Assembly: GCF_947497125.1 (NCBI RefSeq)
Contig: NZ_CANMFI010000004.1
Coordinates: 124,001-188,000, forward strand
Direction: 5' to 3'
From: an uncultured Polaribacter sp.
Lineage (GTDB): Bacteria > Bacteroidota > Bacteroidia > Flavobacteriales > Flavobacteriaceae
Length of the DNA stretch: 64,000 nt
Shown: positions 18,796 to 27,240 of the stretch, piece after piece
Layout: every line of letters starts with the position of its first letter
How positions within the stretch are numbered: position 1 is the stretch's first letter
Translations under genes and position numbers: made by a program
The notes under the pieces: generated by a model
What the model saw: only the letters and a program-made list of their open reading frames with translations
Told to the model about the DNA's origin: nothing
The model's database searches: none

Positions 18796-18825
18796 GTGAT
18801 GCTATTGAAATAACTGAAAGTTATT

Positions 18826-18833
18826 TAATTTTG
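18826..18833 (+). promoter_or_regulatory. -7 element of the DUF218 gene
   Basis: TAATTTTG matches TAnnTTTG, with ATTG 18 bp upstream as a weak -33 box. It ends only 8 bp before the ATG at 18842, which implies a very short leader. Confidence 0.4.
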
Positions 18834-18841
18834 ACAAAAAA

Positions 18842-19480
18842 ATGAAAAAGAAAACCTTACCTAGCATACTTATTGGTGGTATGCTTTTTTGTGCATTCAG
18901 CATTTTTTTATCAAACTATTTAATTGAAAAAAACAGCATTTCTAAAGTGTTTTCAAACGTAGAAAATATTTCTAAAAACCAAGTCGGCTTACTTTTAGGA
19001 ACTTCAAAAAGGTTAAAAAGTGGACAAATAAATCGCTACTACAAATATAGATTAGAGGCTGCCATAGAATTATATAAAAATAAAAAGATTGACTTTATTG
19101 TAATAAGCGGTGATAATAGTTCTAAAAGCTATGACGAACCAACAGATTTTAAAAACGATTTAATAAAAGCCGGAATTCCTGAAAGCAAAATATTCTTAGA
19201 TTATGCAGGTTTTAGAACATTAGATTCAATGGTTAGAATTAAAGAGATTTTTGGACAAAACTCAGTTACTGTAATCTCTCAAAAATTCCATAATGAAAGA
19301 GCCATTTACTTAGCAGAACACTTTAAAATAAAGGCAATTGGTTTTAATGCAAAAGATATTAATGGCAAATATGGTTTTAAAGTAAAAATGAGAGAATATT
19401 TAGCAAGAGTAAAAGTCTTTGTTGATATTGGCTTTAATGTAGCACCAAAATTTTTAGGTGAAAAAATTGAAATAAAATAA
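18842..19480 (+). CDS. DUF218 (ElyC/SanA/YdcF family) protein
   Basis: 212 aa with one N-terminal TM anchor (about 8-27) and a DUF218 domain: GLLLGTSKRLKSGQINRYYKYRLEAA, IDFIVISGDN, and SQKFHNERAIYLAEHF. SanA and ElyC homologues affect envelope permeability to antibiotics and the lipid-carrier step of peptidoglycan or enterobacterial antigen synthesis. The exact substrate here is unknown. Convergent with the serine deaminase gene. Confidence 0.9.
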   Translation: MKKKTLPSILIGGMLFCAFSIFLSNYLIEKNSISKVFSNVENISKNQVGLLLGTSKRLKSGQINRYYKYRLEAAIELYKNKKIDFIVISGDNSSKSYDEPTDFKNDLIKAGIPESKIFLDYAGFRTLDSMVRIKEIFGQNSVTVISQKFHNERAIYLAEHFKIKAIGFNAKDINGKYGFKVKMREYLARVKVFVDIGFNVAPKFLGEKIEIK

Positions 19481-19503
19481 AAGTTTCTAATTTAAAACTA
19501 AAA

Positions 19504-20928
19504 TCAACAGTCTACTATTCTAACATTAACTGCTAAGCCGCCTTCTGAGGTTTCTTTGTAATTCTTATTCATATCTTTTGCAGTTTCCCACATGGTATCA
19601 ATCACTTTATCTAAAGGTACTTTTACATCTTTAGGATCTGTTTCTAAAGCCATTTCTGCTGCATTAATCGCTTTAATTGCACCCATTGCATTTCTTTCTA
19701 TACAAGGTATTTGCACCAAACCACCAATAGGATCGCAGGTTAAACCCAAATGATGTTCCATGGCTATTTCTGCTGCCACCAAACATTGTGCTGCAGAACC
19801 GCCCAACAACTCTGTTAATGCAGCTGCTGTCATTGCAGATGAAACACCTATTTCTGCTTGGCAACCGCCCATTGCTGCAGATATAGTAGCGTTTTTCTTA
19901 AAGATACTTCCAATTTCTCCTGCCGTTAATAAGAATTTTTTAATATGAGTAAAATCGGCTTCATGATTTTCAATTACCAAATAATACATTAAAACAGCCG
20001 GAATTACTCCTGCACTTCCGTTTGTGGGTGCTGTTACAACTCTACCTAAAGAAGCATTTACTTCATTTACAGAAAGGGCAAAACAACTTACCCATTTTAA
20101 AATTTCTCTAAATTTTACTTCTGTTTTTCTAATGGCAGCAACCCATTCTTCTGGATTGGTATATACAGCATCTTTGATCAATTTTTCTTGAATGTTAAAA
20201 GCTCTGCGCTTTACATTTAATCCTCCGGGAAGTTTACCTTCTGTATGGCAACCTATATACATGCACTCTAACATGGTATCCCAAATTCTTTTTAATTCTG
20301 TATCTATTTCTTTTGCTGAACGAAGCTCTAATTCGTTTTGCAAAACAATATCAGAAATTAATAACTTATTTTTTTCGCAATATTCTTCTAACTGAATTGC
20401 TCTATTTACTGGAAATGGAAAATTCTTTTTATTGATTTCAATTTCATCTTCTAAATGGTCATTTTCTTGCACAATAAAACCACCACCGATAGAATAATAG
20501 GTTTCTGTAGAAATTTCTTTTCCTTCAGAAAAGCCTCTAAAAGTAAGACCGTTTGCATGAAATGGTAAAAATTCTCTATTAAAAACAATCGAAGTTTTAT
20601 AAAAAGGGATTGACTTTCCTCCTTTAAAAATAATTTCTTCTTGGGTATTTATTCTATCAACAATAATAAAAATATCTTCTATAGGTATGTATTCTGGATC
20701 TGCTTCACTTAACCCTAATAAAATTGCTAAATCTGTTGCGTGTCCTTTACCTGTTAAAGAAAGAGAACCGTATAAATCTACCTTAATCTCATCAATTAAA
20801 GCAAACGTATTTTGTTGTTTAATTTTAGAGATATAAGCCTCTGCTGCGCGCCAAGGACCAAGGGTATGTGAGCTAGAAGGCCCAATACCAATTTTTAACA
20901 TATCAAAAACACTAATAAATTGCGACAT
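19504..20928 (-). CDS. sdaA: L-serine ammonia-lyase (single chain)
   Basis: Deaminates L-serine to pyruvate with a [4Fe-4S] cluster. 474 aa with fused beta and alpha domains: MSQFISVFDMLKIGIGPSSS (beta domain, SSSHTLGP substrate loop) and later GCHTEGKLPGGL, APTNGSAGVIPAVL, GGCQAEIGVSSAMTAA and LTCDPIGGLVQIPCIERNA with cluster-type cysteines. Single gene with a terminator of the DUF2853 gene upstream. It links the serine pool made by the SerB-SerA fusion to pyruvate. Confidence 0.96.
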   Translation of the reverse strand: MSQFISVFDMLKIGIGPSSSHTLGPWRAAEAYISKIKQQNTFALIDEIKVDLYGSLSLTGKGHATDLAILLGLSEADPEYIPIEDIFIIVDRINTQEEIIFKGGKSIPFYKTSIVFNREFLPFHANGLTFRGFSEGKEISTETYYSIGGGFIVQENDHLEDEIEINKKNFPFPVNRAIQLEEYCEKNKLLISDIVLQNELELRSAKEIDTELKRIWDTMLECMYIGCHTEGKLPGGLNVKRRAFNIQEKLIKDAVYTNPEEWVAAIRKTEVKFREILKWVSCFALSVNEVNASLGRVVTAPTNGSAGVIPAVLMYYLVIENHEADFTHIKKFLLTAGEIGSIFKKNATISAAMGGCQAEIGVSSAMTAAALTELLGGSAAQCLVAAEIAMEHHLGLTCDPIGGLVQIPCIERNAMGAIKAINAAEMALETDPKDVKVPLDKVIDTMWETAKDMNKNYKETSEGGLAVNVRIVDC

Positions 20929-20962
20929 TCTTAAAAATGATTAAAATATTTGGTGTAAATGT

Positions 20963-20994
20963 AAAAAATCCAACTCAATGAGCTGGATTTTTTT
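20963..20994. terminator. Terminator downstream of the DUF2853 gene
   Basis: AAAAAATCCA pairs with TGGATTTTTT around a small CTC/GAG inner pair, with A/T tracts on both sides. On the minus strand it ends the DUF2853 transcript, 24 bp after its stop. Confidence 0.8.
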
Positions 20995-21017
20995 ATATAA
21001 TTTAAAGTGTTTAAATA

Positions 21018-21359
21018 TTAGAATCCGTAAACAGCTTCTTTATCAAACTTCTTCATTAACATATAATAAACTACGGCTCTGTATTTTTTTCTTTCAGATT
21101 TACCAATACGCTCCATAACTTCCTCAATACCTGCATCTAATTCTTTACTGTCTTTAAGACCTAATTTTTTAATTAAAAAATTATTTTTTACAGTTGCCAA
21201 TTCTTTTGCATCAGAACCAGAAACAGTTTCTGCATCTGCTTTGTAAATAGATGGCCCCAACCCTTTTGTTACAGCTGCTAACAACTCTGTATTAGATCTT
21301 AGATCTCTGTCATCCATAAACTGCTTGTACAAAGCTACTTTTTCGTCAAATTTACTCAT
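21018..21359 (-). CDS. DUF2853 family protein
   Basis: 113-aa all-helical protein: MSKFDEKVALYKQFMDDRD, then KNNFLIKKLGL and KKYRAVVYYMLMKKF. It matches the DUF2853 family, for which a structure is known but no function. Highly charged, cytosolic. It has a well-formed promoter with both boxes and its own terminator, so it is an independent and probably well expressed unit. Confidence 0.88.
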   Translation of the reverse strand: MSKFDEKVALYKQFMDDRDLRSNTELLAAVTKGLGPSIYKADAETVSGSDAKELATVKNNFLIKKLGLKDSKELDAGIEEVMERIGKSERKKYRAVVYYMLMKKFDKEAVYGF

Positions 21360-21412
21360 GTTTAAAAATTTTAATTTTTGTTAATATAATCCCCCACTAT
21401 AAAGAGTGTTCC

Positions 21413-21443
21413 CAAATATAAGAAATTCTTTCTCCATTTCAAA
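21413..21443 (-). promoter_or_regulatory. Promoter of the DUF2853 gene, both boxes
   Basis: On the minus strand TTTG (21440-21443), a 19-nt spacer, then TATATTTG (21413-21420). This is the full Bacteroidota arrangement (-33 TTTG, -7 TAnnTTTG). The leader to the ATG at 21359 would be about 50 nt. Confidence 0.7.
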
Positions 21444-21543
21444 TCTTGGTGAACTTCAATGAATAAGACACAATATGTGTCAAGATGTCACAAAATTTAT
21501 AAGCATCAATTAAAAAAACTGACATTTTATTGTAAAAAAGTAG

Positions 21544-21560
21544 TTGGCACACACTTTGAC
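21544..21560 (+). promoter_or_regulatory. Candidate sigma-54-like -24/-12 element upstream of dnaK
   Basis: TTGGCACACACTTTGAC. TGGCAC matches the sigma-54 -24 box, and the spacing puts TTGA where the -12 TTGC is expected, so one key base differs. It would place the transcript start about 36 nt before the dnaK ATG. No CIRCE operator and no TAnnTTTG box were seen here. Function is a hypothesis. Confidence 0.35.
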
Positions 21561-21605
21561 TATGGATTGATGTAAAATTGAATAAAAATTTATTAAATAA
21601 ATATT

Positions 21606-23510
21606 ATGAGTAAAATAATTGGAATCGATTTAGGTACAACCAACTCTTGTGTTTCTGTAATGGAAGGTAATGAGCCAGTGGTAATACCTAATGCAGAAGG
21701 AAAAAGAACAACACCATCTATTGTTGCCTTTGTAGAAGGTGGAGAACGTAAAATTGGAGATCCTGCAAAAAGACAGGCAGTAACCAACCCAACAAAAACG
21801 GTATATTCTATCAAGCGTTTTATGGGAAACAAGTTTTCTGAATCTAGCAAAGAAGCAAAAAGAGTTCCTTACAAAGTTGTAAAAGGAGACAATGATACCC
21901 CAAGAGTAGATATTGATGGTCGTTTATATACGCCACAAGAAATTTCTGCAATGGTATTACAGAAAATGAAAAAAACTGCTGAAGACTATTTAGGTACAGA
22001 TGTTACCGAAGCTGTAATTACAGTACCTGCATACTTTAACGATGCACAAAGACAAGCAACTAAAGAAGCTGGTGAAATTGCAGGTTTAGCAGTTAAAAGA
22101 ATTATAAACGAGCCAACAGCTGCTGCATTAGCATACGGTTTAGACAAGTCTAACGACGATAAAAAAATTGTTGTTTTTGATTTTGGTGGTGGTACTCATG
22201 ATGTTTCTATCTTAGAATTAGGAGACGGTGTTTTTGAAGTATTAGCTACTGATGGTGATACTCACTTAGGTGGTGATGATGTTGATGAAAAAATAATTAA
22301 CTGGTTGGCAAAAGAGTTTAAAGCTGATGAAGCTATTGACTTACGTGACGACCCAATGTCTTTACAACGTTTAAAAGAAGCTGCAGAAAAAGCAAAAATA
22401 GAATTATCTTCTTCTGCTTCTACAGAGGTTAACTTACCTTATGTAACAGCAACTGCAAGCGGACCAAAACACTTGGTAAGAACTTTATCTCGTTCTAAAT
22501 TTGAGCAGTTAATTGATGATTTAGTTAAAAGAACAATCGAACCTTGCCAAACAGCTTTAAAAAATGCTGACTTGTCTATTTCTGATATTGATGAAGTAGT
22601 ATTAGTAGGTGGTTCTACAAGAATACCTGCAGTACAAGAAGCTGTAGAAAAGTTTTTCGGAAAAGCGCCAAGTAAAGGTGTAAACCCAGATGAAGTTGTT
22701 GCTTTAGGAGCTGCAATACAAGGTGGTGTATTGTCTGGAGATGTAAAAGATGTATTGTTATTAGACGTTACACCTTTATCTTTAGGTATTGAAACAATGG
22801 GGAATGTATTTACCAAGTTAATTGATGCAAATACAACCATACCAACTAAAAAATCGCAAGTATTCTCTACCGCAGTAGACAATCAACCTTCTGTAGAAAT
22901 ACACGTTTTACAAGGTGAAAGAGCAATGGCTGCAGACAATAACACGATTGGTCGTTTTCATTTAGATGGTTTACCACCAGCACAAAGAGGTGTACCTCAA
23001 GTAGAAGTAACTTTTGATATTGATGCCAATGGTATTATTAAAGTTTCTGCTTTAGATAAAGGAACCAACAAATCTCACGAGATTAGAATTGAAGCTTCTT
23101 CTGGATTATCTGAAGAAGAAATTGCAAAAATGAAGCAAGATGCAGAAGCAAATGCTGATGCTGATAAAGCTGCTAAAGAAACTGCAGAAAAAATAAATGA
23201 AGCAGATTCTATGATTTTTCAAACAGAAAAGCAATTAAAAGAGTTTGGTGAAAAATTATCTGATGATAAAAAAGCACCAATTGAAGCTGCTTTAGTTACC
23301 TTAAAAGCTGCGCATGAGTCTAAAGACTTAGCACAAATTGATACTGCTTTAGCAACAATTAACGAAGCATGGAAAGCTGCTTCTGAAGAAATGTATGCTG
23401 CAGAACAAGCTGCCGGTGGTGCAGATGCTGGTGCTCAGCAAGGACAGCCAGAAGCTGGTGCAGACCAAGGAGACAATGTAGAAGATGTAGATTTTGAAGA
23501 AGTAAAGTAA
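21606..23510 (+). CDS. dnaK: Molecular chaperone DnaK
   Basis: Hsp70 chaperone, 634 aa. The nucleotide-binding domain starts [17 protein letters not shown] and includes [14 protein letters not shown] and [16 protein letters not shown]. The substrate-binding domain follows from about 390 ([15 protein letters not shown]), then the helical lid and a Gly/Ala/Gln-rich tail ending in the conserved EEVK-type motif (DVDFEEVK). Note H in FGGGTHDVS, where most homologues have F. dnaJ and grpE are not adjacent. Monocistronic, with a strong terminator 3'. Confidence 0.98.
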   Translation: MSKIIGIDLGTTNSCVSVMEGNEPVVIPNAEGKRTTPSIVAFVEGGERKIGDPAKRQAVTNPTKTVYSIKRFMGNKFSESSKEAKRVPYKVVKGDNDTPRVDIDGRLYTPQEISAMVLQKMKKTAEDYLGTDVTEAVITVPAYFNDAQRQATKEAGEIAGLAVKRIINEPTAAALAYGLDKSNDDKKIVVFDFGGGTHDVSILELGDGVFEVLATDGDTHLGGDDVDEKIINWLAKEFKADEAIDLRDDPMSLQRLKEAAEKAKIELSSSASTEVNLPYVTATASGPKHLVRTLSRSKFEQLIDDLVKRTIEPCQTALKNADLSISDIDEVVLVGGSTRIPAVQEAVEKFFGKAPSKGVNPDEVVALGAAIQGGVLSGDVKDVLLLDVTPLSLGIETMGNVFTKLIDANTTIPTKKSQVFSTAVDNQPSVEIHVLQGERAMAADNNTIGRFHLDGLPPAQRGVPQVEVTFDIDANGIIKVSALDKGTNKSHEIRIEASSGLSEEEIAKMKQDAEANADADKAAKETAEKINEADSMIFQTEKQLKEFGEKLSDDKKAPIEAALVTLKAAHESKDLAQIDTALATINEAWKAASEEMYAAEQAAGGADAGAQQGQPEAGADQGDNVEDVDFEEVK

Positions 23511-23520
23511 GCAGAGAACC

Positions 23521-23639
23521 AATAACGCAATAGCGTTATTGTGTGAATCGCTTATCCCGCATTTTTTTTCGGGATCTCATAAAAAAGGTTTTCTAAACTT
23601 AATTTTTGAGAATCATTTCTAAGAAAACAAGTTTTCTTA
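23521..23639. repeat. Cluster of inverted repeats after dnaK
   Basis: Three perfect palindromes follow the dnaK stop: AATAACGC-AATA-GCGTTATT (23521-23540), ATCCCG-N10-CGGGAT (23554-23575) and AAGAAAAC-AA-GTTTTCTT (about 23622-23639). All come before the T-tailed terminator. They may stabilise the 3' end or be decayed repeats. Purpose unknown. Confidence 0.6.
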
Positions 23640-23647
23640 AAATAACA

Positions 23648-23680
23648 AAAACGCAATCATTAATTTGATTGCGTTTTTTT
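23648..23680 (+). terminator. Terminator of dnaK
   Basis: AAAACGCAATCA (23648-23659), loop TTAATT, TGATTGCGTTTTTTT (23666-23680). Strong stem with a T run. Confidence 0.9.
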
Positions 23681-23756
23681 ATGCAGTAATAATAAATATT
23701 TGTTAGTTTGATGAACGCCTCACAATGACTATTAATTATATTTACAAAAAGTTATA

Positions 23757-24287
23757 TTGACATTGAAAATCTACAACCAAACCAACTTCTTTAAACATAC
23801 ATTTTGTGAATTTTTACAAATTGATGACTTTCAATTTCCAGAAAGCAACAATTATAAAAGTAAATCAGACAGTAGTTATTATTACACAAAAGAAGGTGTT
23901 TACAGAAAATCAAATCATTGGGGACGTGTTGCCAATTGCAGATGGAAATTAAAACACGCAAAAAACTATAAAAACCAACAAACGGTTATTGGGTTTGCAA
24001 AATGGACAGACTTCTACCCTATCAACTCAACAGAAAAAACATACTTTTTAAAGGTAGATTTTGATCAAAAAACAGTTGAACTTAAACCTAAAAAAGAAAA
24101 AAACACAAATCATCTTTATACGTATGTAGAGGCTCAAAAAAGAAAAAAGCAAGTACAACAATTTTTTAAAGACGACAAATGGGCAAACTATTTTGACCAA
24201 GAAATAGAAGAGCTGCGTTTTAAAATTATTACAGATTTTATAAGTTCAAATAAAAGTTTGCAAGAAATAAAAATGATTTTCAAATAG
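23757..24287 (+). CDS. Uncharacterised protein
   Basis: No family recognised. 176 aa from a TTG start at 23757 (TTG 23763 is an alternative; there is no suitable ATG). It is rich in Lys, Tyr, Phe and Trp, with YYTKEGVYRKSNHWGRVANC and FAKWTDFYPINSTEKTYFLK. No signal peptide or TM helix, so probably cytosolic. The C-terminal 60 residues look helical. Similar small proteins exist in other Flavobacteriia by my recollection, but no function is known. It is the first gene upstream of ndh on the same strand. Confidence 0.65.
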   Translation: MTLKIYNQTNFFKHTFCEFLQIDDFQFPESNNYKSKSDSSYYYTKEGVYRKSNHWGRVANCRWKLKHAKNYKNQQTVIGFAKWTDFYPINSTEKTYFLKVDFDQKTVELKPKKEKNTNHLYTYVEAQKRKKQVQQFFKDDKWANYFDQEIEELRFKIITDFISSNKSLQEIKMIFK

Positions 24288-24339
24288 AAAATAACCACTT
24301 TTCTATAAATTTACATGCATAAAAAATAAAAAAATTGAA

Positions 24340-25641
24340 ATGAACATTCCACAAACTAGTTTTCCTAGAGTTGTAATTATTGGTGGTGGTTTTGCTGGTT
24401 TAGCAGCTGCAAAAGGTTTAGAAAAACAAGAATTGCAGGTTGTTTTAATAGACAAGCACAATTACCATACTTTTCAACCTTTGCTATACCAAGTTGCAAC
24501 TGGTGGTTTAGAACCAGATTCTATTGCTTTTCCTCTAAGAAAACGTTTTAATGATGTTGATAATTTTTATTTTAGACTGGCTGAAGTCTCTAAAATAAAT
24601 GCTGACACAAACGAAATTGAAACCTCGATAGGAAACTTAGAATACGACCAATTAATTATTGCTACTGGTGCAACAACAAATTTCTTTGGAAACAAGAACA
24701 TAGAAAAATTTGCTATGGAAATGAAATCCATTCCACAAGCATTAAACATCAGAAGTTTGGTTTTACAAAATTTTGAAGAAGCCTTATTAACTTCAGATTT
24801 AGAGGAAAGAAAAGCCTTAATGAACTTTGTAATTGTAGGTGGCGGACCAACTGGTGTTGAATTGGCTGGTGCTTTGGCAGAGATGAAAAAAGGAATTTTA
24901 CCTAAAGATTATCCTGATTTAGACATCCGTCTCATGAAAATTAATTTAATTCAGAGTTCTGGTGAAATTTTAAAAGGAATGAGTGCTAAAGCCTCCGAAA
25001 AAGCAGAAGATTTCTTAATTAAATTAGGCGTTGATGTTTGGAAAAATTTACGTGTATTAGATTATGATGGTAAAACAGTAACTACAAATGGTGAAGATCA
25101 TTTTAATGCAGAAACTGTAATTTGGGCTGCTGGTGTAAAAGGCGAAATTGTAAAAGGTCTAGAGACAACGTGTAAAGTTAGCAGAGCAGCAAGATATGAG
25201 GTAAACGAATTCAACCTTCTTTTAAATCACACTAACATTTATGCTATTGGCGATGTTGCTTCTATGACTTCTGAAAATGCGCCAAACGGACATCCAATGA
25301 TGGCACAACCTGCCATGCAACAAGGTGCGTTAGCAGCAAAAAATATTTTAGCAAAATTAAACAACAACAAACAAAAGGCTTTTGTTTACAATAACAAAGG
25401 TACAATGGCAACAGTTGGCAGAAACAAAGCTGTTGTAGATTTAAAGAACTTTAAATTTCAAGGAATATTTGCTTGGTTTGTTTGGATGTTTGTGCACCTT
25501 TTTTCATTAATTGGCTTTAGAAATAAAGCCATTGTATTCTTAAACTGGGTGTATAATTATATTCGTTTTGATAGAGAAACACGTTTAATTATTAGACCTT
25601 ACAAAAAGAACAAAGCTTCTAAAACAACCGCAACAAAATGA
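24340..25641 (+). CDS. ndh: Type II NADH dehydrogenase (NDH-2)
   Basis: Non-proton-pumping NADH:quinone oxidoreductase at the inner face of the membrane. 433 aa with the FAD Rossmann motif VVIIGGGFAGLAAAKGL (about 11-27), a second NADH-binding GGGPTGVELAGALAEM, and the FAD-site YAIGDVAS. The C-terminal region FAWFVWMFVHLFSLIGF is the membrane-attachment segment. Its stop overlaps the next gene's start as ATGA, so the GyrI-like gene is translationally coupled. Confidence 0.94.
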   Translation: MNIPQTSFPRVVIIGGGFAGLAAAKGLEKQELQVVLIDKHNYHTFQPLLYQVATGGLEPDSIAFPLRKRFNDVDNFYFRLAEVSKINADTNEIETSIGNLEYDQLIIATGATTNFFGNKNIEKFAMEMKSIPQALNIRSLVLQNFEEALLTSDLEERKALMNFVIVGGGPTGVELAGALAEMKKGILPKDYPDLDIRLMKINLIQSSGEILKGMSAKASEKAEDFLIKLGVDVWKNLRVLDYDGKTVTTNGEDHFNAETVIWAAGVKGEIVKGLETTCKVSRAARYEVNEFNLLLNHTNIYAIGDVASMTSENAPNGHPMMAQPAMQQGALAAKNILAKLNNNKQKAFVYNNKGTMATVGRNKAVVDLKNFKFQGIFAWFVWMFVHLFSLIGFRNKAIVFLNWVYNYIRFDRETRLIIRPYKKNKASKTTATK

Positions 25642-26108
25642 TGTTAAATCCAGTTATAAAAGAAATAGAAAAAATGGAGTTGACATGCATTTCACACAAG
25701 GGAAAAGCAGAAAATAGTAGCGCAACCTACAATACGTTAACAACTTGGGCAGCAAACCATAAAATACTATCTAATAGTTCTAAAATGGTAACTATTTATC
25801 ATAATAGCCCAAAAAATACAGCTCCTGAAAATTTAGAAATGAGTGCATGCATCGTTTTAAATAATACAATTAAAACAGATAATATGGTAAAACTAAAAAC
25901 AATACAACCTACAAAATGCATCGTTGCTAGGGCAGAAATTACTCCTTTTCAATTTAAAGAAGCTTGGGAAAATTTATATGCTTATTACATAAAAAGTAGT
26001 TACAAAAAATCAGAAATAGATCCTTTTGAAATTTATTATAACAATGCTGCTGAACATCCAGAAAATAAATTTATTGTAGATTTATGCATTCCTATTTTAG
26101 ATGAATAA
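25638..26108 (+). CDS. GyrI-like / AraC-effector-domain protein
   Basis: 156 aa resembling stand-alone GyrI-like small-molecule-binding domains: KCIVARAEITPFQFKEAWENLYAYY, then DPFEIYYNNAAEHPENKFIVDLCIPI, the typical C-terminal signature. These domains bind cationic amphiphiles or act as anti-toxin-like inhibitors; nothing shows the ligand here. It overlaps ndh by 4 bp (ATGA), an unusual partner that suggests a shared regulatory need. No HTH is present. Confidence 0.75.
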   Translation: MMLNPVIKEIEKMELTCISHKGKAENSSATYNTLTTWAANHKILSNSSKMVTIYHNSPKNTAPENLEMSACIVLNNTIKTDNMVKLKTIQPTKCIVARAEITPFQFKEAWENLYAYYIKSSYKKSEIDPFEIYYNNAAEHPENKFIVDLCIPILDE

Positions 26109-26195
26109 TTAACAAACGTTTTAGAGGTGCTTTTCAAAGAATTATATACTTTTAACCTTATAAAAAGGTAGACATTTAATTGTGATTTTAATAAA

Positions 26196-26615
26196 ATGAA
26201 AAAAATAATTTTAATCTTTTGGCTCTCTTTAACTTTTGCCTTATCTCTAAAAGCACAAGAAAACAAACACGACTTAACAATAGAAATTTCAGGGTTAAAT
26301 TCTAACACTGGTACTGTTTTTATAGCGCTGTACAATAACAAAAAAGACTTTTTAAAGAATAATTACAAAGGAGTTAAAGCTAAAATTAGTAATAAAAAGG
26401 CAAGTTACACTTTTAAAGAATTGCCCGAAGGAACCTATGCTGTTTCATTCTTTAACGATGAAAATAACAACAAAAAATTAGATACTAACTTTTTGGGAAT
26501 ACCAAAAGAACAATATGGTTTTTCTAACAATGCAAAAGGTTTTATGGGACCTCCAAAATACGAAAACACTGCTTTTACCTTACTGTCGGATAAAACCATT
26601 CAGATAAAAATTTAG
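26196..26615 (+). CDS. DUF2141 domain secreted protein
   Basis: 139 aa with a signal peptide (MKKIILIFWLSLTFALSLKAQ) and a DUF2141 beta-sandwich: LTIEISGLNSNTGTVFIALY, YAVSFFNDENNNKKLDTNF and GIPKEQYGFSNNA. A secreted or periplasmic protein of unknown function; family members often accompany outer-membrane receptors. It ends 1 bp before the DUF2306 gene, so the pair is an operon. Confidence 0.9.
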   Translation: MKKIILIFWLSLTFALSLKAQENKHDLTIEISGLNSNTGTVFIALYNNKKDFLKNNYKGVKAKISNKKASYTFKELPEGTYAVSFFNDENNNKKLDTNFLGIPKEQYGFSNNAKGFMGPPKYENTAFTLLSDKTIQIKI

Positions 26616-26616
26616 T

Positions 26617-27237
26617 ATGAAAAAAATTAAAAAAATTGCATTTTACCTTCTTGCTATATTTGCAACATTAATAGTGCTCTACCCTACAAGCTATCTTAAA
26701 GAAGATAGAAAATTTGGTTTGCTACAATACAAATCAGATCTTTTGTTAGCAGACACATTGTGGAACTGGATGTTTTACATTCACATCATTTGTGGTGCCA
26801 TTGCACTTTTAATCGGCTGGATTCAGTTTCACAAAAAGACTAGAATCAAATACATGCAATTGCATAGAAACATCGGGAAAATCTATGTTGTAACAGTTCT
26901 TATAAGTGCAGTTTCTGGGTTATACATTGCGCATTTTGCAACTGGCGGCTTATTTGCCGTTTATGGCTTTGTAATTATGTCTTTAATTTGGTTTTTTACC
27001 ACGCTGTTTGCTTTTTTAGCAATTAAAAAAGGAGCCGTTTTAAAGCATCAAAAATTAATGATTTATAGTTATGCTACCTGTTTTGCAGCAGTAACTTTAA
27101 GAATCTGGTTGCCAATAATGGCTGTTATTTTTAAAGATTTTGTAAAAGCATATACAATAACAGCTTGGCTATCTTGGGTGCCAAATATTATTGTTGCTTA
27201 TTTTATGAGCAGAAAATTAGTTCAAAAAAAAGAATAA
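26617..27237 (+). CDS. DUF2306 domain membrane protein
   Basis: 206 aa with about six TM helices and the DUF2306 pattern: WMFYIHIICGAIALLIGWIQF, LHRNIGKIYVVTVLISAVSG, and LKHQKLMIYSYATCFAAVTL. The conserved histidines (IHI, LHR, HQK) recall cytochrome b561-like heme ligands, but heme binding is inference. Co-transcribed with the DUF2141 gene. It converges on the kynurenine cluster, with 3 bp between stops. Confidence 0.88.
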   Translation: MKKIKKIAFYLLAIFATLIVLYPTSYLKEDRKFGLLQYKSDLLLADTLWNWMFYIHIICGAIALLIGWIQFHKKTRIKYMQLHRNIGKIYVVTVLISAVSGLYIAHFATGGLFAVYGFVIMSLIWFFTTLFAFLAIKKGAVLKHQKLMIYSYATCFAAVTLRIWLPIMAVIFKDFVKAYTITAWLSWVPNIIVAYFMSRKLVQKKE

Positions 27238-27240
27238 CAG

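Noticed and set aside
21361..21605. CIRCE operator for dnaK
   Set aside because: No TTAGCACTC-N9-GAGTGCTAA or close relative is present.
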